64,000 nt of DNA from Terriglobia bacterium (GTDB lineage Bacteria > Acidobacteriota > Terriglobia > JAJPHL01). A program made the position numbers and the translations under genes. Below the pieces are notes generated by a model that did not search any database, was not told the origin of the DNA, and was given only the letters and a program-made list of their open reading frames with translations. Location: positions 1-64,000 of the forward strand of contig JAJPHL010000022.1 in NCBI GenBank assembly GCA_021325275.1, given 5' to 3'. Shown here one piece after another: positions 45,001-53,460 of this stretch (position 1 is its first letter; every line of letters starts with the position of its first letter).

Positions 45001-46135
45001 CCAGCGGCCGCTCGGTTTTTCCGGGCGTCCACAGGTTAGGAAAACGATCGGACAACACCGAGATCGCCGCGGCCTGCCCGGCATCGTCCCCACGAATCAC
45101 CACGGCGCTCTGGCGTCCGAACGCTTTATCGACGATACGCAATTCTCCCTCGCCGGGCGTCAACGACGGCGCGGATTCGCGCGACGCCGGATCTTCTTCG
45201 CGCATCTTGCGCTCGGCTTCGGCCGTAAGGGCGTTGGCGCCAGTGAGCACGGCTTTGGTCCGCACTTCACGCGGCGTCACATCATCGGCCGGCGACGCCA
45301 ACGGCAGCGTGATGCCGGTCGTCTCCATTCCCATCCGTGCCGCAAGATTCGCCATCGCCACGCCCGCCGGGCCGCCGGGAACGTAGAGTTGTCCGTCGAG
45401 ATTCGAGGGAATCGGCATGCGCGCGGTGCCGCGAAACAGTCCGCGCATTGTGTAGAGCGTCGCGAGATCGAGACGCTGCGGCGCGCCTTCGGCGTCTGTC
45501 GCTGCTCCGGCCGCACCGGCCGCCGCCGGGGCCGGCGCGGGTGCGGCTGGTTCGGTGCGCGCCGCGGGTTCGGTGAATTTTGCGCCGTCGTAAACGCGAT
45601 TGATCCCGGTCTTCCCTTTCACGTAGGTAATTCCCAACGCGCCGGCAGGAATTTTGTCACCTGGCACTTTCCAAGCGAATGGCGCGCGCGCGGAATACGC
45701 ATCGGCCGCCGCCAGAAGGCTCGCGTCGTCGTGACCCTCGATGAACAGGTTGCCGTCAACCAAGAACACGCCGCCTTCGTTGGGAAAAAGCAAATCGCGA
45801 AGATTGGCGCGCAAACCAATGTAGACGCGCGGACCATCGTGCTGATCTTCCGCCGCCGTGATCACCACCGGCGGTGTGATCCCCGTCGACTCGTAGCCGA
45901 GCCGCGCCGCGAGATTCGCCGCCGCCGCACATTGGTACGACGTCGGGTGATCCGGCAGCACGACTTTTCCTAGCACCGCGTCGATGATGCCGTCGCCGTT
46001 GGTATCGGCGAGCATCCAGCCGGCCGCAAACGGATCGGTAAGATGATTCGGCGGGGTGGTCGTTTGTTCGATGGAGGGCGTTGCGAAAAACGCGGCCAGC
46101 GCCGCGAACACGAGCGAAAGACGAAGCGCGTTCAT
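42014..46135 (-). CDS. Very large secreted M14 zinc carboxypeptidase-like protein
   Basis: 1373 residues with a signal peptide (MNALRLSLVFAALAAFFATP). The first ~950 residues are repeated alpha/beta and beta-rich parts without a family I can name, including an Ala/Pro-rich linker near 190-215. The M14 domain is around residues 1030-1200: SGRQHANEVSS supplies His and Glu of the HxxE zinc motif, LHPITNPDG and NPHGYPSHEW the later ligands. It should cleave peptides outside the cytoplasm. A Gly/Ala-rich insert (ARGGAGGDAAGGRGGAGA) lies near residue 1295. No frameshift is seen despite the size. Confidence 0.85.
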   Translation of the reverse strand: MNALRLSLVFAALAAFFATPSIEQTTTPPNHLTDPFAAGWMLADTNGDGIIDAVLGKVVLPDHPTSYQCAAAANLAARLGYESTGITPPVVITAAEDQHDGPRVYIGLRANLRDLLFPNEGGVFLVDGNLFIEGHDDASLLAAADAYSARAPFAWKVPGDKIPAGALGITYVKGKTGINRVYDGAKFTEPAARTEPAAPAPAPAAAGAAGAATDAEGAPQRLDLATLYTMRGLFRGTARMPIPSNLDGQLYVPGGPAGVAMANLAARMGMETTGITLPLASPADDVTPREVRTKAVLTGANALTAEAERKMREEDPASRESAPSLTPGEGELRIVDKAFGRQSAVVIRGDDAGQAAAISVLSDRFPNLWTPGKTERPLEEIRYDLHRFFSLRSAPGQAAVAMYWLEKWKAELNGEAGGESTAARDLQAEIYTDIADPGLAAYASRQLHMPVTTGSLHAGTKCCDQLPALHYRAPGYTFQQAAPSFQEDIHIPWEGARLVAAVKSALPKLTPSAPVKIVARVSESPEVRRKLEKQLRDLLPRDAKASIVVLCAFKQGYSWLMDDVAPRLKGRSVASMKIEFKRNEDPSHQRAMYTPARWVQELYPVDEMLARDLSIPLDKIALADFDGDDKAPTYRVHAFDAAGHEILSDSFTVTSAIQSYNGAIPRYEQVEIDTGWVRIESGGHKVLDQRIRTDIEEFWDHYQNITLPRVYGFVMAQAHGELRPEFAPPFDTLKIDFHLSEPDYDIGLDRERISSLEALQEDTFYSTENFVNTMSDLEAGRAMTYAGRIIPIVHRPAGDDGKDGRVHIEFYGKAAANPMVVLHWTDASGRRRERKRDMFVSGEPMQPRLIAARVKGGPGMQDRGLEQLTWLLPADYKEDRYDEWVREEGADQVERGIFSVEQARGEIRCWTAMQSAGLYTNEMGWHRLHGIAMEFELPVARTEKVESAAPREFASWPTTPSPLTARPHIQDFKRDLKRADLVQWDEPISPEENAAILAKLAERPGVNVYWMGRSYLGENIWAADVTLPSPSTLVSQAKETTLKESILYSGRQHANEVSSTSHLLKLGDLLTTDAATRAALKQVNVILHPITNPDGSEMSVQLAAITPDNMLHPGYHGALAADVSTGQAEIDPTYPESRTRRQLLETWLPDAFLNPHGYPSHEWVQPFSEYSGWVTSRQASNTGRTWWIPRGWFTSLTYLRDPNHPYSEKIAYEIRDRIVTAERAVPGLLDLENRMNARYERFGQRWQPRNMQQPIVNGIRIYMALKGSPARGGAGGDAAGGRGGAGATGGVSPDVTWDSGYTEAPDETAHGDYMKLMASAGLAFDRVHLEYLAHAKMRINRTEREAAGKITWRVERLRPNLPAGETEPPGRGN

Positions 46136-46158
46136 CCGAACAGCTTACCGTCTTGAGA

Positions 46159-46164
46159 TATGAT
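46159..46164 (+). promoter_or_regulatory. TATGAT -10 box, 6 nt before the fumarase start
   Basis: TATGAT (5 of 6) ends 6 bases before the ATG at 46171, indicating a leaderless transcript. Only 35 bp separate this ATG from the divergent peptidase start, and no clear -35 is visible. Confidence 0.5.
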
Positions 46165-46170
46165 TTCCGT

Positions 46171-47706
46171 ATGGAATTTTTCGAATCGAGCGTTCTCGAA
46201 CTTATCATTCAAACGTCCACGAACCTTCCGCCCGACGTCCGCGCCGCCATGAAGCACGCCATGCACATGGAGAAGCACGACACGCGCGCGGGCCAGGCGC
46301 TCTCGATCATCGCGGAAAACGTCGACCAGGCGGCGGAAGGCGAAGGCGCCATTTGCCAGGACACCGGCATGCCCACGTTTATGATCCACACGCCGGTGGG
46401 CGCGAACCAAATCGTCATGGGCCGCGAGATTCGCGCGGCCATCGTCGAAGCCACCAAGGGTGGCAAGCTGCGTCCCAATTCCGTGGATTCAATCACCGGA
46501 AAAAACAGTGGCAACAATCTCGGTGAAGGAACGCCGGTGCTCCACTGGGAACAGTGGGAAAACAACGATGAGATCGAAGTGCGCCTGATTCTGAAAGGCG
46601 GCGGCTGCGAAAACATGAACGCGCAGTTTTCCGTACCCGCGGAGTTGCCGCATCTCGGCCGCGCCGATCGCGATCTGGACGGCGTGCGCAAATGCATTCT
46701 CGCGGCGGTGTGGAAAGCGCAGGGCAAAGGTTGCGGACCGGGCGTCGTGGGCGTGTGCATCGGCGGCGATCGCACGTCGGGATATCAGCAGGCCAAGGAA
46801 CAATTATTCCGCACCATCGACGATGTGAATCCGAATCCCGAGCTGGCCGCGCTCGAAAAAGCGGTGGTGGAGCAATCGAACACGCTGGGTGTCGGCGCGA
46901 TGGGATTTGGCGGCGTCGGTACTTTGCTCGCTTGCAAGATCGGCGTGCAGAATCGCCTGCCGGCGAGTTTCTTCGTGTCCGTGGCATACGAATGCTGGGC
47001 GTATCGACGCCTCGGCGTGATTCTCGACGCGCAGACGGGCGCGATCAAACGGTGGCTGTATCGCGATCCCGAACGCGCGGTGGAAAAACTCGCCGCGGAC
47101 TCGCCGTTCCGCCTCACGGGCCGCGAGGTGAATCTCGAAACGCCGCTGGCGGAGGAAAAAATCCGCGCGCTTAAGGTCGGCGACATGGTGCTCGTCTCAG
47201 GGAAGATCTACACGGGGCGCGACGCGGTGCATCACCACTTGGCGCATCACGATTTGCCGGCGCCCCTTACCCAGGACTCGCTCCGCGGCGCGCTGCTCTA
47301 CCACTGTGGTCCCGTGATGATGAAACAAGGCGAACGGTGGACCGTCAGCGCGGCCGGCCCGACCACGTCGATTCGCGAAGAGCCGTACGAAGCGGATTTG
47401 ATCGCGCGCTTCGGCATTCGCGCGGTGATGGGCAAAGGCGGCATGGGCGCGAAAACGGCCGCGGCGCTGAAGAAACACGGCGCGGTCTATCTCAACGCAA
47501 TCGGCGGCGCGGCGCAATTCTACGCACGCTGCATCAAGCGCGTCGACGGCGTACATTTGCTGGAATTCGGCCAACCCGAGGCGATGTGGGAGTTGCAAGT
47601 GGAAAGATTGCCCGCCATCGTTACCATGGATTCCACTGGCGCCAGCCTGCATCAGGACGTCGAGGAAACGAGCGGAGTGGAATTGGAGAAGCTCGCGACA
47701 GTCTGA
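46171..47706 (+). CDS. Class I fumarate hydratase (Fe-S type)
   Basis: 511 residues from the ATG at 46171 (MEFFESSVLELIIQTS). It is the fused alpha/beta form of iron-sulfur fumarase. Probable cluster cysteines lie in AICQDTGMP, GGCENMN and GVCIGGDRTSGY, and the beta part has YHCGPVM and the KGGMGAKT loop. It interconverts fumarate and malate in the TCA cycle, complementing the sdhCAB operon at 55523-58733. A tartrate dehydratase activity is possible for this family, but the isolated TCA context favours fumarase. Confidence 0.92.
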   Translation: MEFFESSVLELIIQTSTNLPPDVRAAMKHAMHMEKHDTRAGQALSIIAENVDQAAEGEGAICQDTGMPTFMIHTPVGANQIVMGREIRAAIVEATKGGKLRPNSVDSITGKNSGNNLGEGTPVLHWEQWENNDEIEVRLILKGGGCENMNAQFSVPAELPHLGRADRDLDGVRKCILAAVWKAQGKGCGPGVVGVCIGGDRTSGYQQAKEQLFRTIDDVNPNPELAALEKAVVEQSNTLGVGAMGFGGVGTLLACKIGVQNRLPASFFVSVAYECWAYRRLGVILDAQTGAIKRWLYRDPERAVEKLAADSPFRLTGREVNLETPLAEEKIRALKVGDMVLVSGKIYTGRDAVHHHLAHHDLPAPLTQDSLRGALLYHCGPVMMKQGERWTVSAAGPTTSIREEPYEADLIARFGIRAVMGKGGMGAKTAAALKKHGAVYLNAIGGAAQFYARCIKRVDGVHLLEFGQPEAMWELQVERLPAIVTMDSTGASLHQDVEETSGVELEKLATV

Positions 47707-47730
47707 GAGGACTCGAGCGTGCATCCTGCA

Positions 47731-49569
47731 TCACTTCAATCGCGTGACCTTTAGATTCTTGGCGCGCTGGCCGCCCATGTGTCCTTTGTTCTCCTCGTCG
47801 GAAAACGCCACACCCGCCGCGCCCTCGTTCTTGCCGACCTTCGGCGGACCGTCCCACGTCGATGGAATCGGCACGGTCGCACCTTGATGGTTGCTTTGAT
47901 CGAAGACCACGATGTGATGGTCGAGCCAAACCTGCAAACTGTCGCCGCGCGCTTCCACGTCGAGATGGTGGAAGATGCTGGAATCGAAGCGATCGACGGG
48001 CCCGGAGAACGCCACGACCGCTTGCCGGTTGAGCCGCTTCACGCGCACGCTGCCCGTCGAGTAAAGTTGCACCCAATATCCAGCCGACGTCCCGCCGATC
48101 AATCCGTCGCCGGGATGCGCGCGCCGGCTGCGAAAGTATGGTCCCGCATCGCTGACGTTTCCGGTGGCATCGCTCGGAACCAGCAGGTCGACCGAGATTC
48201 GCAGATCCTGGCCCGCGTCCGCGCCGCGAATGCCGGCCATGGCGCATGCGCTCTCCGCCTTCGCCAACTGCATGCCGGTCCAATTGGTTCCGGAGTTGTG
48301 AAGGTCGATGGAAGTGGCGCCGCGTTCAAACGCGATTCCGTCGAGGAAGATCGGCATGAAATAATCGCCGTCCACATCGTCTACGCCCGCCGAGCAACGA
48401 TAGATGGAGACGACTTCCGCCGGCGATAGCGCGCGCTCGAAAACTCGCACATCGTTGATCGCGCCGCGGAACGCGGAGCCGCCGAAAGCGCCTTGCCCGA
48501 TTTTCCACGTGGCATCGGCGCGCGTCACCAAAGGCCACGGCACGCGGCCGGTGGCATCGAGTTGGCCGTCGACGTAAATGTGCACCAAATCCGACGGCGC
48601 GCCGTCGTAAACGGCCGCCACCATATGCCACGCTTCATCCGCAAACTGCGCGGCGGTGGTGACGGCTATCGCGGTGATCCGGCCGTCGCGACGGAGAAAT
48701 ACCACAAAGTGCGGAGCGGGTGGATCGTGGCGGTCGGAGTTGTACTCGAAGATCACGGTGTCGTCAACGCGTGGACGCGTGGCCTTGAACCAGGCCGTCG
48801 CGGTTCGCGGAGCGTCGTCCACCGGAAGCGCGCCTCGCGCAGAGCCGTCGACCGCCGATTGCAGGCCGTTAAAGCTAACTACGCTTCGGCTGCCGGTTCG
48901 ATCAGGGGTCCACGCGACCTCGCCGCGAATCACGCCGTCGAGTCCATGACCGCTCGCGTCGTGCACAGCCGCGCCCTGACCTTCGTCGAGTTTCCACCAC
49001 GCGACTTCCCCTCGGTTGGGCTCGGGAGCAGGCGGCGCGACCGGCCGCTTGAGAACCGCCACGATCGCCGCGAGGAGAAATATCAATGCTGCTGCAAGAA
49101 TCCACTTCGCTTTGCTCGCCGGCGGCGCAGGCTCCAATGCAATCGCCTCGGCCTCCGGCGCCGCCGCGAGGTCAGGGGGCGCGGCGGGAATCTCGGAGTC
49201 GACAACTCGCGCCACAACCGAGTATCCCAGCTTCGGGTGCGTTCGAAAAATCTTCGGATTCTTCGGATCGTCGTCGAAGGCCTTGCGCAATTCGGAAATC
49301 GAGCGTGCCAGCACGTCGTCAGAGACGGCCAACCCTTCCCACACGCCCTCAATCAGCTCGTCTTTGCTGACCAGCCGGTCGCGGCGAGCCAGCATGAAAA
49401 GTAGGACCCGATAGGTCTTCGGCCGCAGCGGGATTTCGATGCCATTTCGCCGAACAGTGGCTCGTGCTACGTCAACCTCTGCTTCGTTGACGTAGAACAC
49501 CCCCTCTTTCGGCAAAATTTCAACGTTCTTACGGTCGCTTTCCCTTACTTTGCTGGCCGAATCGGCCAT
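47731..49569 (-). CDS. Membrane-spanning CadC-like regulator with LamG-type sensor
   Basis: 612 residues from the ATG at 49569 (MADSASKVRESDRKN), with GGGAGG upstream. Residues ~30-120 are an OmpR/PhoB-type winged helix (RPKTYRVLLFMLARRDRLVS, DVLARSISELRKAF, PKLGYSVVA). A single membrane helix follows at ~156-173. Outside the membrane come a LamG/concanavalin-like domain (~185-380; WKLDEGQG, DGVIRG, IYVDGQLDATG, IGQGAFGGSAFRGAINDVRV) and a second beta-jelly-roll (~385-610) resembling DUF1080-type sugar-binding folds. It probably senses a polymer and controls genes directly; the divergent secreted protein gene 64 bp away is the obvious candidate. Confidence 0.82.
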   Translation of the reverse strand: MADSASKVRESDRKNVEILPKEGVFYVNEAEVDVARATVRRNGIEIPLRPKTYRVLLFMLARRDRLVSKDELIEGVWEGLAVSDDVLARSISELRKAFDDDPKNPKIFRTHPKLGYSVVARVVDSEIPAAPPDLAAAPEAEAIALEPAPPASKAKWILAAALIFLLAAIVAVLKRPVAPPAPEPNRGEVAWWKLDEGQGAAVHDASGHGLDGVIRGEVAWTPDRTGSRSVVSFNGLQSAVDGSARGALPVDDAPRTATAWFKATRPRVDDTVIFEYNSDRHDPPAPHFVVFLRRDGRITAIAVTTAAQFADEAWHMVAAVYDGAPSDLVHIYVDGQLDATGRVPWPLVTRADATWKIGQGAFGGSAFRGAINDVRVFERALSPAEVVSIYRCSAGVDDVDGDYFMPIFLDGIAFERGATSIDLHNSGTNWTGMQLAKAESACAMAGIRGADAGQDLRISVDLLVPSDATGNVSDAGPYFRSRRAHPGDGLIGGTSAGYWVQLYSTGSVRVKRLNRQAVVAFSGPVDRFDSSIFHHLDVEARGDSLQVWLDHHIVVFDQSNHQGATVPIPSTWDGPPKVGKNEGAAGVAFSDEENKGHMGGQRAKNLKVTRLK

Positions 49570-49633
49570 CCTCAATGCCTCCCCCCGCAAGTGCGAGGTC
49601 CTATGTTGGAAGTTTACCTGGAGGTGGACGGTT

Positions 49634-52195
49634 ATGGGAATACTTAAGCGCTGTTTGTTCGTTGGTTTTGCGATACTGGTTACACTGACACTGGCCCGGT
49701 GGGCCACCGCGCAGTCGACCCTTCCGGTGGTTCGCACTCTCAGCTACAACCAAATTAGCTTGCTCACGGCGAATCCCGGCACACCTCAAGGAACCGGCCG
49801 GCAATTCCCGTCGATCTCGGCAAACGGGTCGAAGCTGGTCTTCTCGCAGACCGACTCGTCGGGTGCGTTCCATGTTTACTCCATGAACGCCGATGGGTCG
49901 GGACAAACTCAGTTGGATACGTACAAGCCGCTGGCGTGCTGCGGTCCCGCGATGGTCGACATCTCCTCGGACGGCAGCAAGATTGTCTCCGCCGATCCCG
50001 CGCAGATCCGCATCAACGGCAGCGTGCTAGCGCAGTTCAACGACGGACAGTTGCTCGACGTGAAGATCACCGGCGACGGCACGAAGATTCATTTCATGAT
50101 CGGGCGCGACACCGTGCTCACCGGCAAGAACACCGCCGTCACGCGCGGCATCTGGGTGATCAACTCGGACGGCACGGGCATGAAGCAAATCGTAACGCCG
50201 AGCAACTTGCAGTCGATCGGCATTTCCGGCGCCGCCGGCTACATCAACTTTGCGCAGCAAGGACCGATGATTGGATCGTCCACCGACGGAACGCACGTTG
50301 TCTTCGGTGCCTACGACAGCCCCGTCTCCGGCGGTCAAGGTCAAGGTGTCTTCGCCGTGAACGCCGACGGCACGGGCTTGCGTGATCTAATCGGACGCAT
50401 CGGTTTCACCAACACGGTGAACATCAGCGGCGACGGAACGAAAGTCGGCTACACATACACGGATCTCAACGGCGGGCAGGTTTGCGGCGTGGTTAATTTT
50501 GACGGATCCGGAAAACTCAATCTCACCGATAGCACGGTGCTGCATCCAGGCACCGGCTTCAATCTTCCCGATCCGCGCGATCGGGTGCAGCTTACCAACG
50601 ACGGAACGCAATTACTGATGGGCAATTCGGGATTGCTCTATAGCACGGCTTCTGGTTCAAGCGTAGTGCAACTCGCCGCGCGCGGCGGATATTTTTCCAG
50701 CGATCCGGTGCCGCTCGTCGGCGATGGACTCTATGGTCCAAGCATGAACTCCACCGGCACGCGCGTTCTCTATCTGCAAGGTGACAACAACAACATCCCG
50801 CAACTGGCCGTGCTCGACGTGAATCCCGCGTCGCCTAACGCGGCTGCGCCGGTGATGTCGAATGTCGCGCTGAATCCAGCGTTCATGCTCGTGAACACCA
50901 CTAACGCCGTCGCCTCGGCCCAAGTGACCGCGGCAGGGTCGATCCTGCGTGTGGGAGTAAACTTCCTGCTCAACGGCCTGAACGACGGGAATGTCTTCAA
51001 CTCGAACCCGTTGTTCGACGATGGGACACACGGCGACACGAAGGCCAATGACGGCACCTATACGGGTAACAACAACCTAGTGGAAGGCAACGCGACCATC
51101 GGCGGACGCACGATGCGCGTGAAGGCGGAAACGAAAACCAGCGACGGATTGCGTCACGCCACGGCGGTGGAGGTCAGCGGACTGTCTGTCGTCACGCAAC
51201 CACCGACCGCTCCGACTGTTTCATCGACCAGTCCATTCAGCGGAAAGCCCGGCGCGAGCGTCACGATCAACGGAACTGGCTTCAGCACCACGGTTGGCAA
51301 CGACAGCGTGTCGTTTGGGGGGCAATCGGCACAAATCACGAGCGTCACGGCCACAACTCTCAACGTCGTGGTTCCGTCGGCGCTCGCGCCGGGCGTGGTT
51401 GCCGTTTCCGTTGCGGTCTTTGGACAAGCAAGCAATTCGGTGAACTTCACCGTCACCAGCGGAACCGGAACTCCTCCGGTGATCAACACAGGAGGTGTCG
51501 TCGGCGGTGCGAATTTCCTCGCGGTGGTGACGGCCGCGGGCATCACGTCGGTCTTCGGCACGAATTTCACGACGGTCAACTTGGGTGCGTCGACGTTACC
51601 GCTGCCCACCACGCTCGGCGGCGTGACGATCCATGTGAACGCGATTCCCGCGCCGCTCTTCTTCGTGTCGCCCACCCAAATCAATTTCCTGATGCCCTAT
51701 GAAGTGTTGGGTTTGAGTCAAGCGACGATCACGGCGACCACGTCGGCCGGCGACAGTTTGTCGCAAACCATCTCCTTGCAGAGTGTGGCGCCCGGCATTT
51801 TCGCCGTGAACGCCGCGGGGCAAGGCGCGGTTCTGATTTCACAAACCGGCCAGTTGGCTGCGCCGACCGGCAGCATTCCCGGCCTGTCTACGCGACCCGT
51901 ACAACGCGGCGAGTTCGTAACCATTTACTGCACCGGACTCGGCGCCGTCACCAATCCCCCAGCGACCGGCGCACCTGCGCCGAATTCGCCGCTGTCCAAC
52001 ACCACGGCCACGCCGACCGTGACGATTGGCGGCGTCGCGGGAACGCCGACGTTCTCAGGATTGTCGCCGGGATTCGTTGGACTCTACCAGATCAACGTGG
52101 CGGTTCCGTCGGGTGCTCCATCGGGATCGGCGGTCTCGTTGGTTGTGGGGATCGGCGGCGTGAATTCGAACACGGTGACTATTGCCGTCCAATAG
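49634..52195 (+). CDS. Secreted propeller/IPT protein with Solibacter C-terminal domain
   Basis: 853 residues from the ATG at 49634, with GAGGT upstream. It has a signal peptide (GILKRCLFVGFAILVTLTLA), TolB/PD40-type blades (~30-400; SISANGSKLVFSQTD, DISSDGSKIVS, NISGDGTKVGYTY), an Ig-like part (~410-515), an IPT/TIG domain (~525-610), and a C-terminal ~220 residues matching the Solibacter TIGR03437-type domain (FLAVVTAAGITSVFGTNF, PTQINFLMPYE, GLYQINVAVPSGAPSG). Probably a surface or extracellular binding protein. It is transcribed divergently from the LamG regulator and overlaps the M19 dipeptidase end by 17 bp. Confidence 0.88.
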   Translation: MGILKRCLFVGFAILVTLTLARWATAQSTLPVVRTLSYNQISLLTANPGTPQGTGRQFPSISANGSKLVFSQTDSSGAFHVYSMNADGSGQTQLDTYKPLACCGPAMVDISSDGSKIVSADPAQIRINGSVLAQFNDGQLLDVKITGDGTKIHFMIGRDTVLTGKNTAVTRGIWVINSDGTGMKQIVTPSNLQSIGISGAAGYINFAQQGPMIGSSTDGTHVVFGAYDSPVSGGQGQGVFAVNADGTGLRDLIGRIGFTNTVNISGDGTKVGYTYTDLNGGQVCGVVNFDGSGKLNLTDSTVLHPGTGFNLPDPRDRVQLTNDGTQLLMGNSGLLYSTASGSSVVQLAARGGYFSSDPVPLVGDGLYGPSMNSTGTRVLYLQGDNNNIPQLAVLDVNPASPNAAAPVMSNVALNPAFMLVNTTNAVASAQVTAAGSILRVGVNFLLNGLNDGNVFNSNPLFDDGTHGDTKANDGTYTGNNNLVEGNATIGGRTMRVKAETKTSDGLRHATAVEVSGLSVVTQPPTAPTVSSTSPFSGKPGASVTINGTGFSTTVGNDSVSFGGQSAQITSVTATTLNVVVPSALAPGVVAVSVAVFGQASNSVNFTVTSGTGTPPVINTGGVVGGANFLAVVTAAGITSVFGTNFTTVNLGASTLPLPTTLGGVTIHVNAIPAPLFFVSPTQINFLMPYEVLGLSQATITATTSAGDSLSQTISLQSVAPGIFAVNAAGQGAVLISQTGQLAAPTGSIPGLSTRPVQRGEFVTIYCTGLGAVTNPPATGAPAPNSPLSNTTATPTVTIGGVAGTPTFSGLSPGFVGLYQINVAVPSGAPSGSAVSLVVGIGGVNSNTVTIAVQ

Positions 52196-53315
52196 GCCGC
52201 GCGGCGTTTTCAACTTGTTGCATCACACGCAGCGTGTTCTCGCCGAGGATTTGAAGCAACTCGGCCTCCGCGTAACCGCGGCGTAGCAACTCCGCGGTGA
52301 GATTCGGTAATTCATCGGCGCCTTCGAGTCCAACGGGCATGAAGGCGCCGTCGAAATCCGATCCGATTCCGATGTGACTCACACCGACGAGCTTTTTCAC
52401 GTGGTCGATATGATCGGCCACGTCAGCCACAGTCGGACGCGGCAGCCGCGCCTCATGTTTCGGAAGCAATTTGCGTAATTCTTTGGCCGCAGTCGCCGGA
52501 TCGTCCTTGTAGCGCTCTTCCATGGCGTGTTCCTCCCCGTCCATTTCTTCCTTGAACGGACGGCGCGCGTCGACGTATTTCTGCGACAGAAAACCTTCGT
52601 GAAAATTGATATGGATCACGCCGCCGCGCGACGCCAGATCGCGAATCATCTGATCGCTCATGTTGCGCGGCACATCGCATAAGGCACGGCAGCAAGAGTG
52701 CGTCGCGACAATCGGCGCGCGGCTGATTTCCAGCACGTCGTAGAACGTTTTGTCGGAGACATGCGAGATGTCCACGATCATGCCCAGATCGTTCATTCTT
52801 CTTACGACGCTTCTTCCGAAATCGGTGAGACCGTTGTGACGCGGCGGTTCCGTCGACGCGTCGGCCCAGTTGTTGTGGAACGCCCACGTCAGCGTCATAT
52901 ATCGCACGCCGAGATTGTAGAACGCCGTCAACACGCCGAGATCGTCTTCGATGGCGTGACCTCCTTCGATCGCCACGAGCGCGGCGATCCGGCCTTCCTT
53001 GTGCAAGCGGCGAATATCGGCGGCGGTTCGCGCGAGCGCGATTTCCTCGGGATGCGCGGTGATCGCGGTGTGCAGCGCGTCGGCCAGCGTGAGTGCGCGC
53101 GCCAGATCGTGTCCCTTGAATTTCGGCTGAACCCAAAGCGCGAAAAACTCGGCGGCCAGTCCGCCGGCCTTCATGCGCGGAATGTCGAGGTGACCGTCGG
53201 GAAGGCGCGTGCTCCAATCGATGTGTTCGTCGAGGAAGCGCTGCGGCGTGTCGGCGTGGAGGTCCACGACGATAGCGCGTCGATGAATTTCACGAGCGAC
53301 TTGCAACTCATTCAT
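52179..53315 (-). CDS. Membrane dipeptidase, peptidase family M19
   Basis: 378 residues from the ATG at 53315 (MNELQVAREIHRRAIVVDLH). Zinc-site motifs are DLHADTP (His, Asp), IEGGHAIED (bridging Glu), DISHVSDKT and ATHSCCRAL (His). The C-terminal part GIGSDFDGAFMPVGLEGADE is also diagnostic. M19 enzymes hydrolyse dipeptides, including D-amino-acid and beta-lactam-like ones. No signal peptide is seen in this version, so it may be cytosolic. Directly upstream lies a CACAGAG repeat, and no ribosome site is obvious. Confidence 0.93.
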   Translation of the reverse strand: MNELQVAREIHRRAIVVDLHADTPQRFLDEHIDWSTRLPDGHLDIPRMKAGGLAAEFFALWVQPKFKGHDLARALTLADALHTAITAHPEEIALARTAADIRRLHKEGRIAALVAIEGGHAIEDDLGVLTAFYNLGVRYMTLTWAFHNNWADASTEPPRHNGLTDFGRSVVRRMNDLGMIVDISHVSDKTFYDVLEISRAPIVATHSCCRALCDVPRNMSDQMIRDLASRGGVIHINFHEGFLSQKYVDARRPFKEEMDGEEHAMEERYKDDPATAAKELRKLLPKHEARLPRPTVADVADHIDHVKKLVGVSHIGIGSDFDGAFMPVGLEGADELPNLTAELLRRGYAEAELLQILGENTLRVMQQVENAARPIGRQ

Positions 53316-53342
53316 AGCTGGTTGTTCATCACAGGCAGTTTC

Positions 53343-53446
53343 AACACAGAGACCACTGAGCACACAGAGAACACAGAGAAACCCAACTCGCTTTCTTTGA
53401 TTTTCTCCGTGCTCTCTGTGTTCTCCGTGTTCTCTGTGTTAGGTTT
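53343..53446. repeat. CACAGAG nonamer repeat, imperfect hairpin
   Basis: Left part 53343-53383 (AACACAGAG...AACACAGAGAAA) and right part 53400-53446 (TTTTCTCCGTGCTCTCTGTG...TTCTCTGTGTT) are imperfect inverted copies built on the same nine-base unit as 35109-35216. It occupies the upstream region of the M19 gene and ends 15 bp before the stop of the next gene. Confidence 0.85.
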
Positions 53447-53460
53447 TTCTTCCTCCGTGG

